DNA from: Burkholderia sp. 4M9327F10
GTDB taxonomy: Bacteria > Pseudomonadota > Gammaproteobacteria > Burkholderiales > Burkholderiaceae
Direction: 5' to 3'
NCBI RefSeq assembly: GCF_005503145.1
Contig: NZ_SCNV01000032.1
Location: forward strand, 1-64,000
DNA length: 64,000 nucleotides
How positions within the stretch are numbered: position 1 is the stretch's first letter; every line of letters begins with the position of its first letter. Shown piece after piece: positions 1-8,050 of the stretch. Below the pieces are notes generated by a model. The model saw only the letters and a program-made list of their open reading frames with translations. It had not been told where the DNA came from and searched no databases. Made by a program: the position numbers and the translations under genes.

Positions 1-756
1 TCGGGTGGCTCGGGTGGCTCGGGCGGTTCCGGTGGCTCGGGCCATGGCGGCGGCTCTGGTGGCTCCGGCTCGGGCTCCGGCTCAGGCTCAGGCAACGGCA
101 ACCAGATCACCAGCGGGCTGCTCGATCCTATCGTCGACCTGGTGGTCAACGTCGGCGCGATCAGCGTGCCGATTGTGCCGATCACGATCGGCAACAACAG
201 CGGCAGCGGAAACGGCAATGGTGTCGGCAACGGCTCGCAGGGAGGCCACTCCGGCACCCCGGTCGGAGCGGGCAGCTACGGCGGCAACAACCTGCTGGCC
301 CCCGTCACCACCTTGCTCGGCGGCCTGAAACTTGTGCCGCTCTCGGGCGGCTCACAAGGCAGCAGCAGTAGCCCAATCGCTCCGCTCACCACCTTGCTCA
401 GCGGATTGACCGGCGCACTAGGCGGCGGCTCGCTGGTCTCGGGCGGCTCCCAAGGCAGCAGCCCGCTGGCCCCGCTCACCACCGTGCTAGGCGGATTGAC
501 CGGCGTACTGGGTGGCGGCTCGCATGGCGGATCGTTGACTAGCCTCGTAACCACGTCTTCGTCAGGTCCTCTTGCTCCCGTGACCAACCTGGTCGGTACG
601 CTGACCGGCACGCTCACCGGTGCGCTTGGCGGCACCACTGGCACGAGTGGCGCATCGTCCCTGCTCTCGCCAGTGACGAGCCTGCTCGGTGGACTGACTG
701 GCTCAACGAGCGGTGGTAGCGGTTTGCTGTCCACGACACTCGCTCCGAAACACTAG
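1..756 (+). CDS. Gly/Ser-rich repeat surface-type protein, 5' truncated
   Basis: The frame is open from base 1, so the start and any signal peptide lie outside the window; about 251 residues are visible. The visible part opens with Ser-Gly-Gly repeats (residues 1-40). A low-complexity body follows, made of imperfect repeats with a hydrophobic core of the form APLTTLLGGLTG, seen about five times and joined by Gly/Ser linkers such as GGSQGSS. There is no enzyme motif and no cysteine. Similar proteins in Burkholderia relatives are often annotated as collagen-like triplet-repeat or hypothetical secreted proteins. The Gly-Ser-Gly pattern here is not true Gly-X-Y collagen. An extracellular or surface role is an inference from composition only. 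An in-frame GTG at 142 could be miscalled as the start, but the same composition runs upstream of it. Confidence 0.6.
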   Translation, partial: SGGSGGSGGSGGSGHGGGSGGSGSGSGSGSGNGNQITSGLLDPIVDLVVNVGAISVPIVPITIGNNSGSGNGNGVGNGSQGGHSGTPVGAGSYGGNNLLAPVTTLLGGLKLVPLSGGSQGSSSSPIAPLTTLLSGLTGALGGGSLVSGGSQGSSPLAPLTTVLGGLTGVLGGGSHGGSLTSLVTTSSSGPLAPVTNLVGTLTGTLTGALGGTTGTSGASSLLSPVTSLLGGLTGSTSGGSGLLSTTLAPKH

Positions 757-774
757 CGAGCACTGCGCGCAAAA

Positions 775-807
775 CCCCGGGCATGGCAGGCACCACCAGG
801 CCCGGGG
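775..807. terminator. GC-rich hairpin between convergent genes
   Basis: Perfect 8-bp inverted repeat CCCCGGGC (775-782) and GCCCGGGG (800-807) with a 17-nt loop. It lies between the ends of two convergent genes, where a bidirectional terminator would be expected. There is no T-tract on either side, so intrinsic termination is not certain. Confidence 0.35.
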
Positions 808-851
808 CACAGCAAGAAGCGCCCCGCCGACCCTCCCGCGGCCGGCGGACT

Positions 852-2033
852 TCACCTTCGGCGCTCTCCCACCGGCTTCTGACACGCCGCAAGCACGGCG
901 CCGGCGACCAGCAACAAAGCCGAGTAGACCAACCCGCGCGCCAACCCCGCGCCATCCGAGATCCAGCCAATCGCCAGCGGGCCGACAATCTGCCCAAACG
1001 CGAACACGATCGTAAACGCGCTGATGCCTTTGGCCCAATGTGTGGCGGGCAGGTTATGCCGCACGAAGGCGGTCGTGGAAGCGACAGCGGACAAAAACGT
1101 TGCGCCAAACAATGCGCCCGAAATGAACGCGGCAATGGGATGCGTGGCCAGTGCAGGCAGGAAGGTCGCAAGGCCGAGCAGCCCGTTGAGCACCGCGAGC
1201 GCCTGACCGCCGCGCATCCGGTCGAGCAGCCCCGACCACAGGCGCGCCGAGACGATGGTCGCGGCACCGAGCAGGATGTAGAAACTGGTGACGATTGCAG
1301 CGCTCATCCCGGCATTGCGCAGCAGCGCGACGATAAACGTCATGTAGCCGATGTATCCGACGCCGAACAGTCCGTAGCCCGCTAGCGCAAGACCGAAGCG
1401 CGGCCAGTGCAACGCATCGCTGTGGGCCGGCTGTGCAGCCGCTTTCGTCACTGCCGCATAGTCGCGTTCGATGCGGCGCGCGGCACCGATCGCCACCACC
1501 GCGAAAGCGAGGCAGGCAACCGCGAGCGCAAACCACGCGAATTGCCAGCCATGCAGCACATGCACGATCGTGAACGGCACGAGGATCGCGGAAGCGACGA
1601 TGCCCCAGCCCGTGCCGCCGTAGTACAAGCCCAGCACCAGCCCTGCATCGCGTGGCCGTGCCGACGCGAGCCGCGCCGCCAGCACACCGCCGCCGATGAA
1701 AATCAACGCGCTGCTCGCACCGGTGATCACGCGCAAGGTAAGCAAGGCATGGGTATCGATCAGCACGCCGCTCACCGCCATCAATAGCGCGGTCGCAACA
1801 CATCCGGCCACAAACAACGCCGCCGGCGACGCGCGTCGTGACAGGCGCGGAAAAGTCAGTGCCCCCAGCAAATAGCCCACGGCATTGGCCGTATTCATCG
1901 CGCCTGCCTGCGCAAAGCTCCAGCCCAGATCGAGCTTCATCGCAGGCAACAGCAACGCGTAAGCAAAGCGTGCGAGTCCGAGGGCAATTGCGCTGCCCAG
2001 GGAGAGCGCCACAGCTAGCAGCAGCGTCTCCAT
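852..2033 (-). CDS. MFS transporter, YbfB/YjiJ-like
   Basis: A 393-residue major facilitator protein with about twelve hydrophobic helices. The N-terminus, with the phrases GLARFAYALLLPAM and MNTANAVGYLLGAL, is typical of the YbfB/YjiJ family of MFS proteins, whose substrates are mostly unknown. The start is placed at the ATG at 2033, giving METLLLAVALSLG directly before helix 1. The frame stays open further upstream (to 2126) but encodes a charged, non-conserved stretch. It stands alone on the minus strand, so context gives no substrate. The family call is solid and the function is unassigned. Confidence 0.8.
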   Translation of the reverse strand: METLLLAVALSLGSAIALGLARFAYALLLPAMKLDLGWSFAQAGAMNTANAVGYLLGALTFPRLSRRASPAALFVAGCVATALLMAVSGVLIDTHALLTLRVITGASSALIFIGGGVLAARLASARPRDAGLVLGLYYGGTGWGIVASAILVPFTIVHVLHGWQFAWFALAVACLAFAVVAIGAARRIERDYAAVTKAAAQPAHSDALHWPRFGLALAGYGLFGVGYIGYMTFIVALLRNAGMSAAIVTSFYILLGAATIVSARLWSGLLDRMRGGQALAVLNGLLGLATFLPALATHPIAAFISGALFGATFLSAVASTTAFVRHNLPATHWAKGISAFTIVFAFGQIVGPLAIGWISDGAGLARGLVYSALLLVAGAVLAACQKPVGERRR

Positions 2034-2265
2034 CCGGTTCGGGGTTTCGGCTTGCGTTTCATGCCGCGCATCGGCGCGCGGACGTTTCCAGCGAATCAGT
2101 TCTGCGAGCATGGGCGAGCGTGGCACGGACTTGAATCAGGCAAGGACGCAGCAGGTGTGCTGCAATCCTTGCCATCATAGCGGCGTGCGTGCCGGGATTG
2201 AATCGCCATGGACAACATTCCCCCTGCGGGACGTTTCACTCGCAGCGGCAGAATCGCGTGGCTGT

Positions 2266-2952
2266 CTAGTTCAGCTCCGTCGCACGGACTTTCTTGCCAC
2301 GCGCAGAGGTCTTGGCGCAGCGCGGGCCCGGTTGCCCCGCATGCGCGCAGTCTGCGCAATGCTTCGCCGCGTCGCGCACCATGAAGTGCACCAGCGTCTG
2401 CGACACGTTCAGCGTGCGCGCGGTGTCCTGCAACGTCTCTTCCCGCAGGCGCACCAGTTCGAAGGCTGTGCGCGTGCGCTCCGGCAATTGCGCGAGCGCA
2501 TCGAAAGCATGGCGCAGCGCATCGCGCGTCGCCAGCGCAGCTTCGGGGCCCGGCTCGGGCGACGGCACGTCGAAGCCGACTTCTTCGCCGTCATGCCAGG
2601 CACTTTCGAGCGTCTGACGATGGCATGCATCAATGGAAGCGTTGCGCACCATCCGCGTGACATACGCCACCGGTTGGCGGATTGCATCCTGATTGGGAAA
2701 GGCGGTGAGCTTCACGAACACGTCGTGGACCACATCCTCCGCGCGACTGCCGCATCCGACAAACGAGCCCGCCAGCGCGACCAGCATGGGGCGATGTTCG
2801 ATCAGCACATCCAGCAGGGCGCCACCGCATCCAGCTGATGCACGGGCGCTCCGGCGCGGCGCATCGCGAGTGTCGTCACGCGTCGCGTGGACTGCCTGGG
2901 GTGGCCGGCGCGGTTCCAGCAGCAGGACTTGGCCTGCGGGTGCGTCAGCCAT
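2266..2952 (-). CDS. ECF sigma factor, iron-starvation (OrbS/PvdS-like) type
   Basis: A 228-residue sigma-70 family protein. Region 2 is visible around residues 55-115 (EDVVHDVFVKL, then YVTRMVRNASIDACHR). Region 4 lies around 145-200 (LAQLPERTRTAFELVRLREETLQDTARTLNVSQTLVHFMVRDA). Such sigma factors direct polymerase to siderophore genes in Burkholderia and Pseudomonas. The start at 2952 has a GGAGG ribosome site and a Fur-box-like sequence lies about 45 bases upstream. Region 4 is followed by an extra tail with three Cys and flanking His (KHCADCAHAGQPGPRC), a possible metal-binding element. The upstream gene on the same strand encodes an Sfp-type phosphopantetheinyl transferase, which fits siderophore peptide synthesis. 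No peptide synthetase, MbtH or receptor gene lies beside it, so its regulon is elsewhere. Confidence 0.8.
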   Translation of the reverse strand: MADAPAGQVLLLEPRRPPQAVHATRDDTRDAPRRSARASAGCGGALLDVLIEHRPMLVALAGSFVGCGSRAEDVVHDVFVKLTAFPNQDAIRQPVAYVTRMVRNASIDACHRQTLESAWHDGEEVGFDVPSPEPGPEAALATRDALRHAFDALAQLPERTRTAFELVRLREETLQDTARTLNVSQTLVHFMVRDAAKHCADCAHAGQPGPRCAKTSARGKKVRATELN

Positions 2953-2995
2953 CGGTTCGCCTCCGTCAATTCATTGGGAGGCTGTAATCTAACTC

Positions 2996-3013
2996 AAATG
3001 CGAATAGTTCTCA
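2996..3013 (-). promoter_or_regulatory. Candidate Fur box upstream of the ECF sigma gene
   Basis: On the minus strand the sequence reads TGAGAACTATTCGCATTT. It matches the Fur consensus GAGAATnATTCTCATT at all but two of the defined positions, counted from the first GAGAA. It lies about 45 bases before the sigma start codon, where it would overlap the promoter and give iron-dependent repression. Confidence 0.65.
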
Positions 3014-3050
3014 ATTCGATTTATCCATACCCCTACCGGGGGAGCGGGAT

Positions 3051-3752
3051 TCAGCCGGGGCTTTGGGCCGTCATCGACCACGCCACGCAAGCGGCATAGC
3101 CGGCCGGTGCCGCGAGCCAACTCGCCGCAAGGCCGTGCACCTCGTCCGGCACGTCATCGCGCAAGGCAACGCGCACGCCGTCGCGCGGCAGCACCGTCAG
3201 GCGTTGCAGGCCACGCACCACGCCGACGCCCGTGGTCTTGAGCAGCGCCTCCTTGGCGACCCAGGCATCGTAGAAGCGTTCGAGACGTTCTTCGGGGTCG
3301 AGTCGATCGAGCACGCCGGTTTCGCTATCGGCGAGCGTTAGCGCGGCCAGCGAGCGCCAGTCTAGTTGCGGATTGCGCTGCTCGATATCCACCCCAACGC
3401 GGCGGCGCGTGGAAAATGCGATCAGGCCGTGCGCGCCGGAGTGCGAGACGTTGAAATCAACCGGCGTAGCATCGGCCAGGCAGGGGCGTTTCATCGCATC
3501 GCGGGTCAAGCGCAGTGCATGCGGCTCCATGCCGAGCGCACCCGCCAGCAGTTCGCGCAAGGCGCTCCGCACGGTCGCGAAGCGAAGCGCGTCTTCGCTG
3601 CGGCGAAACACCTTGGCTTGCGCGCGCTCGTCGCTGGAGAGCGCGGTGAAGGTGTCGCTTTCCAGTGTCGAGTCGATGCGGATATCGACCCGCCACACAT
3701 GAACATCGGGCGGGCCGTCATGCGGCACCGGGAAGAGAGGAATGCGCGTCAT
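3051..3752 (-). CDS. 4'-phosphopantetheinyl transferase (Sfp/EntD type)
   Basis: A 233-residue enzyme that would transfer the phosphopantetheine arm of coenzyme A to carrier-protein serines, activating peptide or polyketide synthases. Visible family motifs in order are NVSHSG (101-106), GVDIE (120-124, Mg-binding acidic pair) and WVAKEALLK (164-172). The length is that of the two-lobed Sfp class, not the short AcpS class. It lies about 100 bases upstream of the iron-regulated sigma gene on the same strand. This suggests a role in siderophore synthetase activation, as PPTases play for ornibactin-type siderophores. That role is inferred from context; the PPTase call itself is strong. Confidence 0.85.
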   Translation of the reverse strand: MTRIPLFPVPHDGPPDVHVWRVDIRIDSTLESDTFTALSSDERAQAKVFRRSEDALRFATVRSALRELLAGALGMEPHALRLTRDAMKRPCLADATPVDFNVSHSGAHGLIAFSTRRRVGVDIEQRNPQLDWRSLAALTLADSETGVLDRLDPEERLERFYDAWVAKEALLKTTGVGVVRGLQRLTVLPRDGVRVALRDDVPDEVHGLAASWLAAPAGYAACVAWSMTAQSPG

Positions 3753-3903
3753 TGCAGAGTCAGGCTTCGTTTCCAGGACTTACCGCGGCGCGGACACGCG
3801 GGCAATCCGGAAGCCGCTCGTCAACGATGTGATACGTCTGCGTTAGAGAGGACGACCGGCGCATGCCCGGCGCTACGCGCGGGATGCGCCACTGTACCCG
3901 ATG

Positions 3904-4110
3904 TCAGCCGCTGGCCCTCACGACGCCGGCGCGCGCATGCTGCAAGGCTTCGAGCAAGGTCGCGTGATCGCCAATGTGATTCGCCAGCAGCAGGATCAAT
4001 TGCGCATTGGCTGACTGACTTTGGGCATCGTCGAAATCACGGTGCATGTCGATCAACGCTTCGTAGAAATCGTCGGGGCGGGTGAGATTGGGTTGCGTGT
4101 TGAGAGTCAT
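3904..4110 (-). CDS. DUF2783 domain small protein
   Basis: A 68-residue soluble protein, start ATG at 4110. The sequence DDFYEALIDMHRDFDDAQSQSANAQLILLLANHIGD is characteristic of DUF2783. These small proteins are habitually encoded directly after FAD-dependent aromatic monooxygenases in Burkholderiales, and here the gene begins 23 bases after the monooxygenase stop. The role is unknown; an accessory or partner function for the monooxygenase is an inference. It is the third gene of a three-gene minus-strand operon. Confidence 0.75.
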   Translation of the reverse strand: MTLNTQPNLTRPDDFYEALIDMHRDFDDAQSQSANAQLILLLANHIGDHATLLEALQHARAGVVRASG

Positions 4111-4133
4111 GGTTGTGTCTGCCTTTGGTGCGC

Positions 4134-5837
4134 CTACGCCGAGCCGGCCACGCATAACGCGCGCTTTAGGGCATGCTCGACTTTCTCTACATCCAGCGTG
4201 CGCCAGCGGGCACAGACGTGTTGATCTGGACGAATCAGATAGAAGGTGCCCGGCGTCGCATCGTAGCGAATGCGCGCGAGGCCTTCGCTGTCCTGCACAA
4301 GCTTGGCATCCGGCCGCGCTTCTCCCTGCGCCTTCTGATTCACTTCGGCACCCGCACTTGAAACCTGCACCAGCGTCAATGGAATCGGCCCGTGCTGTAA
4401 AACCTGGAGCGCTTCGCGCGCCGCCGCGTCGATGCCATTCGCGCCGCAGAACAGCACCCCCGTGAAGCCTTGCCCCACATGCTGCAACAACCATCCCGGC
4501 TGCCCCGCGACATGAACCGGCGCGTCACAGCACGGTGCGCCCGGCACCATCTGTCCAGCGAAGCTGTCGCTGTCCGGCGTGTTCAGCGGTGAGTCGCGCA
4601 ACACCGCCGGCACCGACAAGCGCCCACTGTTCACCAGTTGCCGCGCGAACGCATGATCGCGCGCCAGCTTCAGTACGGCATCGCGAAACACCCGGCTGAC
4701 GGCGCTTTTCGGCGTAATGAAATCGGTGGAGCGGGTAGAGTGGCGAATGTTTTCGTCGGCGGCATATTCGCGCTCGCTCGCATACGTGTCGAGCAACGCG
4801 TCCGACGCGCGGCCCGCCAGCACCATTGCCAGCTTCCATGCGAGATTCTCCGCGTCCTGTACGCCGCTATTCGCACCCCGAGCGCCGAACGGTGAAACGC
4901 CATGCGCCGAGTCGCCCGCGAACAGCACGTTGCCGTGGCGAAAGCGATCCATCCTCAGGCACGAGAATGTGTAGACGCTGACCCATTCCAGTTCGAACTT
5001 TGCATCTGGACCGAGCAGGGCCTGCACGCGCGGAATCACCCGCTCCGGTGTTTTCTCGAGGACCGGGTCGGCATCCCAGCCTAGCTGGAAGTCGATGCGC
5101 CAAACGTTGTCCGGCTGACGATGCAGCAGCACCGACTGATTCGGATGAAACGGCGGATCGAACCAGAACCAGCGCTCGGTCGGGAAATCCGCTTCCATCT
5201 TCACGTCGGCAATCAGGAAACGATCCTTGAAGGTGCGGCCGTGGCTGTCGAGTCCCATCAGGCTGCGCATTGGACTGCGCGAGCCGTCGGCAGCCACGAC
5301 ATAGCGGCCATGCAGCGCGTAGCGCCCGTCAGGCGTTTCGACTGTCAGCGTGACATCCATGCCTTCCTGCTGCACCCCCACCACCTTGCTCTTCCAGCGA
5401 ATCTCGAGATTCGGCAGTTCGCGAGCACGCTCCAGCAGATAACCTTCCACGTAGTACTGCTGAAGATTGATGAACGCAGGACGATGGTGGCCGGACTCAG
5501 GCAGCAGATTGAAGGTGTACACCAGCTCGTCCTTAAGGAACACCTTGCCGACGTTCCAGCTAATGCCCTTGTCCACCATGCGCTGGCCGCAGCCCAGCCG
5601 GTCGAAGATATCGAGCGAGCGCTTCGAAAAACAGATGGCCCGCGAGCCGCTCGACAGCGAACAATCGTCGTCGACCAGCACGACCGGCACGCCCTGCTGC
5701 GCAATATCGATTGCCGTCGCGAGGCCGACCGGCCCCGCCCCGACCACGATCACCGGATACACCGCCGCCTGCGCGCCGCCCTGCTGCTCGCGGCACGGCT
5801 GATACTCGAACGACAGCGCCTGGTAGTTGATACTCAT
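4134..5837 (-). CDS. FAD-dependent aromatic hydroxylase/monooxygenase
   Basis: A 567-residue single-component flavoprotein of the p-hydroxybenzoate hydroxylase superfamily. Features: dinucleotide-binding GAGPVGLA near residues 33-40, the DG motif within AADGSRSPMRSLMG, and the second FAD motif GDSAHGVSPFGARGANSGVQDAENLAWKL. After these comes a thioredoxin-like C-terminal domain, as in MhpA and phenol hydroxylases. It probably inserts an oxygen atom into a phenolic ring using NAD(P)H. The start at 5837 (MSINYQALSF) follows a GGAGA ribosome site; the frame is open upstream but overlaps the preceding gene. The neighbours are an MBL-fold hydrolase upstream and DUF2783 downstream, with divergent IclR regulators, a typical aromatic-degradation arrangement. 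The substrate cannot be read from the sequence. Confidence 0.85.
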   Translation of the reverse strand: MSINYQALSFEYQPCREQQGGAQAAVYPVIVVGAGPVGLATAIDIAQQGVPVVLVDDDCSLSSGSRAICFSKRSLDIFDRLGCGQRMVDKGISWNVGKVFLKDELVYTFNLLPESGHHRPAFINLQQYYVEGYLLERARELPNLEIRWKSKVVGVQQEGMDVTLTVETPDGRYALHGRYVVAADGSRSPMRSLMGLDSHGRTFKDRFLIADVKMEADFPTERWFWFDPPFHPNQSVLLHRQPDNVWRIDFQLGWDADPVLEKTPERVIPRVQALLGPDAKFELEWVSVYTFSCLRMDRFRHGNVLFAGDSAHGVSPFGARGANSGVQDAENLAWKLAMVLAGRASDALLDTYASEREYAADENIRHSTRSTDFITPKSAVSRVFRDAVLKLARDHAFARQLVNSGRLSVPAVLRDSPLNTPDSDSFAGQMVPGAPCCDAPVHVAGQPGWLLQHVGQGFTGVLFCGANGIDAAAREALQVLQHGPIPLTLVQVSSAGAEVNQKAQGEARPDAKLVQDSEGLARIRYDATPGTFYLIRPDQHVCARWRTLDVEKVEHALKRALCVAGSA

Positions 5838-5875
5838 CTTGTGTCTCCATCCCTCTCTGCGTGCCACGTTTTTTA

Positions 5876-6835
5876 TCAGGCCTGCAGCGCGTCCCACATT
5901 TCCTTGTCGCGCTGCGCCGTCCAGATGCGCGGATGGGTGATGCCGCTCGCCTCGTCGAACGCGCGCGAGACGTCGAACGGCAGGCAATGCTCGTAGATGA
6001 AGACATGGCCGAACTTCGGGTCCATCGCCTTGCGCGTATGGGCCATCGCCGCTTTCAGGTCGAGCTTCTGCTCGACGGCTTCACGGCCTTGCTGCAGCAG
6101 TGTTGTGACGAAGTCTTTCGTGTAATCGAGACCTTTGTTGACTTCTGCAGGCGTGGTGAGCGCGGGACCGCGCCCCGGCACCAGCTTTTCGGCGTTGAGC
6201 GCGCGCAGCGCTTCGAGCGTGGACGGCCACTCGGTAAGCTGGGCGTCGCCGCAATAGCAGGCGGCGTCATATTCGACGAGGTCGCCGGAGAACAGCACCT
6301 TCTGCGACGGCAGCCAGACGATCGTGTCGCCCTTGGTGTGTCCGGCGCCCAGATGCGCGATGCGCACTTCGAGCTTGCCAAGGAACAAGGTCATTTCGCG
6401 CTCGAAAACCAGTGTCGGCCACGTAAGCCCGGGCACGGTTTCGACGCCGGCGAACAGCCGCGGAAAGCGTTCGATTTCCGACTTCATGTCCTGCTCGCCG
6501 CGCTCGACGATCATCTCGTAGGTGCCGCGGCTCGCGATCACCTGCTGCGCGCCCTCAGCGAAATACGCCGACGCGCCGAGCACGCGAACCGCGTGATAGT
6601 GCGACAGCACGACATATTTGATGGGTTTGTCGGTCACGCTGCGGATCTTCGCGATCAGATCCTGGGCCATGGCGGGCGTGGCCGTAGTGTCGACGATCAG
6701 CACGCCGTCGTCGCCAATGATCACGCCCGAATTCGGGTCGCCCTCGGTCGTATAGGCGTAGGCGTTCTCGGACAGTTGCGTCCAGGTGACTTTCTTTTCT
6801 TCCAGATCGGCTTGGGATGCGAATGCTTTGGCCAT
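5876..6835 (-). CDS. MBL-fold metallo-hydrolase with altered metal motif
   Basis: A 319-residue metallo-beta-lactamase-fold protein and first gene of the monooxygenase operon. The usual HxHxDH zinc motif reads H79-Y-H81-A-V83-R84, so the Asp and third His are replaced. Other elements persist: GHTKGD (His near 166) and FSGDLVEYD. This suggests one metal site may be lost or the reaction changed. The family resembles the quinoprotein-relay/SoxH branch of MBL proteins. The catalysed step is unknown; a hydrolytic step after ring hydroxylation is an inference from the operon. Confidence 0.8.
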   Translation of the reverse strand: MAKAFASQADLEEKKVTWTQLSENAYAYTTEGDPNSGVIIGDDGVLIVDTTATPAMAQDLIAKIRSVTDKPIKYVVLSHYHAVRVLGASAYFAEGAQQVIASRGTYEMIVERGEQDMKSEIERFPRLFAGVETVPGLTWPTLVFEREMTLFLGKLEVRIAHLGAGHTKGDTIVWLPSQKVLFSGDLVEYDAACYCGDAQLTEWPSTLEALRALNAEKLVPGRGPALTTPAEVNKGLDYTKDFVTTLLQQGREAVEQKLDLKAAMAHTRKAMDPKFGHVFIYEHCLPFDVSRAFDEASGITHPRIWTAQRDKEMWDALQA

Positions 6836-6981
6836 GCTTTGTCTCCCTCAAAAGGTGGATGTGAGGCGAGACGACCCGCGCGAGCGCCGCTCGGAACGAG
6901 GCGCGCAGGCAGGCTGTATTGCAGGAAATGTCTCGCCCCGTTTCTGACTCTGTGACTGCGGCGGTTTGCCGGGGTGAGTGC

Positions 6982-7011
6982 ATCTTATGGCTGGCAAGAT
7001 TTATTTGTCAA
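6982..7011 (-). promoter_or_regulatory. Candidate sigma-70 promoter of the MBL/monooxygenase operon
   Basis: On the minus strand, TTGACA (complement of 7006-7011) is followed by an 18-base spacer and TAAGAT (complement of 6982-6987). It lies about 150 bases before the MBL start in the divergent gap with the IclR gene. The -35 is perfect and the -10 is moderate. Confidence 0.45.
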
Positions 7012-7115
7012 TAGCGAATCATGTTGCCATACACAAATTCATCACGCACACTAATGCAGCGTCAGACGAGGGCCGGGGCGGAACGGGCTTCGTTTAACAT
7101 GGACCCTTTTCAGGA

Positions 7116-8045
7116 ATGAGTGCGGGTGTGACGAGAGCAGCCAAACTGACCGCGAGGCGCGGAAACAGCAAGAGCAACAGCAGCGAGGACCCTGCAGGCG
7201 CAACGGGCGGCACGCAGGCTGCAGCCAGTCCGCGCGCCGGCGCGGCAACGGCCGAAGGCGGCAAACCGCAGCGCGGCATTCAGAGCGTCGAAGTGGGCGG
7301 CAGACTGCTGCACGCGCTGGCACAGGCGCGCGGCCCGCTCGCCTTGTCGGATCTGGCTGCCAATGCCGCGCTCACGCCCGGCCAGGCGCACACCTATCTG
7401 GTGAGCCTGACGCGCCTTGGCCTCATCAAGCGCGACGAACTGACGGGCCGCTACGAACCAGGGCCGCTCTCACTAAGGCTCGGCCTGCTGCATCTCGAGC
7501 ACCAGCCGGCGTTTCGCGCCGCGGTGCCTCGCGTCGCGGCGCTTGCGGAGGCGATCGGGTTTAGCGTGGCAATCTGCATTGCCGGGCCGCAAGGGCCGAC
7601 CATCGTCCGGTACGAGCATGGCGGCTTTCCGCTGCACGTCAATCTGCACGTGGGCACAGTCATGTCGTTGCCGGCCACCTCGACGGGGCGTGTGTTCTGC
7701 GCCTATCTGCCCGAGGAGACGGTGCAAGCCATGTGGATAAATCAGTCCAGCCAGCACGGACAAAGCATGACCGAACCCGCCGGACGCGAGGCGTTCGAAG
7801 CGACCTTGGCGGCGCTGCGTGAGCGCGGCCTGGAACGCAGCGTCGACGCGCCGAGCCCGGGGATCAGCAGCCTGAGCGCGCCGGTGCTCGATGCGTCGGG
7901 CGTGCTCTGTCTCGCGCTCACCGTGATAGGTTCAACGGGTTCGATCGACGTGAAATGGAACGGGCCGACCGCACGTGCCCTACAGGCCACCGTGCGGGAC
8001 ATCAGTGCCGAACTTGCAGCCACCTCACCGAGCCCCGCTCCCTGA
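7116..8045 (+). CDS. IclR family transcriptional regulator (first of tandem pair)
   Basis: A 309-residue regulator. A basic, Ala/Gly-rich leader of about 50 residues precedes a winged helix (RGIQSVEVGGRLLHALAQARGPLALSDLAANAALTPGQAHTYLVSLTRLGLIKRD). A C-terminal IclR effector domain follows (LHVGTVMSLPATSTGRVFCAYLPEE). It is divergent from the MBL/monooxygenase/DUF2783 operon and probably controls it in response to an aromatic intermediate; that is inferred from position. The next gene is a paralogue starting 5 bases after this stop. The ATG at 7116 is used; the leader is unusually long, so a later start is possible. Confidence 0.85.
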   Translation: MSAGVTRAAKLTARRGNSKSNSSEDPAGATGGTQAAASPRAGAATAEGGKPQRGIQSVEVGGRLLHALAQARGPLALSDLAANAALTPGQAHTYLVSLTRLGLIKRDELTGRYEPGPLSLRLGLLHLEHQPAFRAAVPRVAALAEAIGFSVAICIAGPQGPTIVRYEHGGFPLHVNLHVGTVMSLPATSTGRVFCAYLPEETVQAMWINQSSQHGQSMTEPAGREAFEATLAALRERGLERSVDAPSPGISSLSAPVLDASGVLCLALTVIGSTGSIDVKWNGPTARALQATVRDISAELAATSPSPAP

Positions 8046-8050
8046 TAGCC

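Noticed and set aside
1..120. Tandem short repeats at the window start, possible CRISPR or satellite
   Set aside because: They encode Ser-Gly-Gly in an open frame; no spacers and no cas genes.
7003..7038. ATTTGT/ACAAAT inverted pair between MBL and IclR genes as an IclR operator
   Set aside because: Arms of only six bases separated by 24; could be chance.
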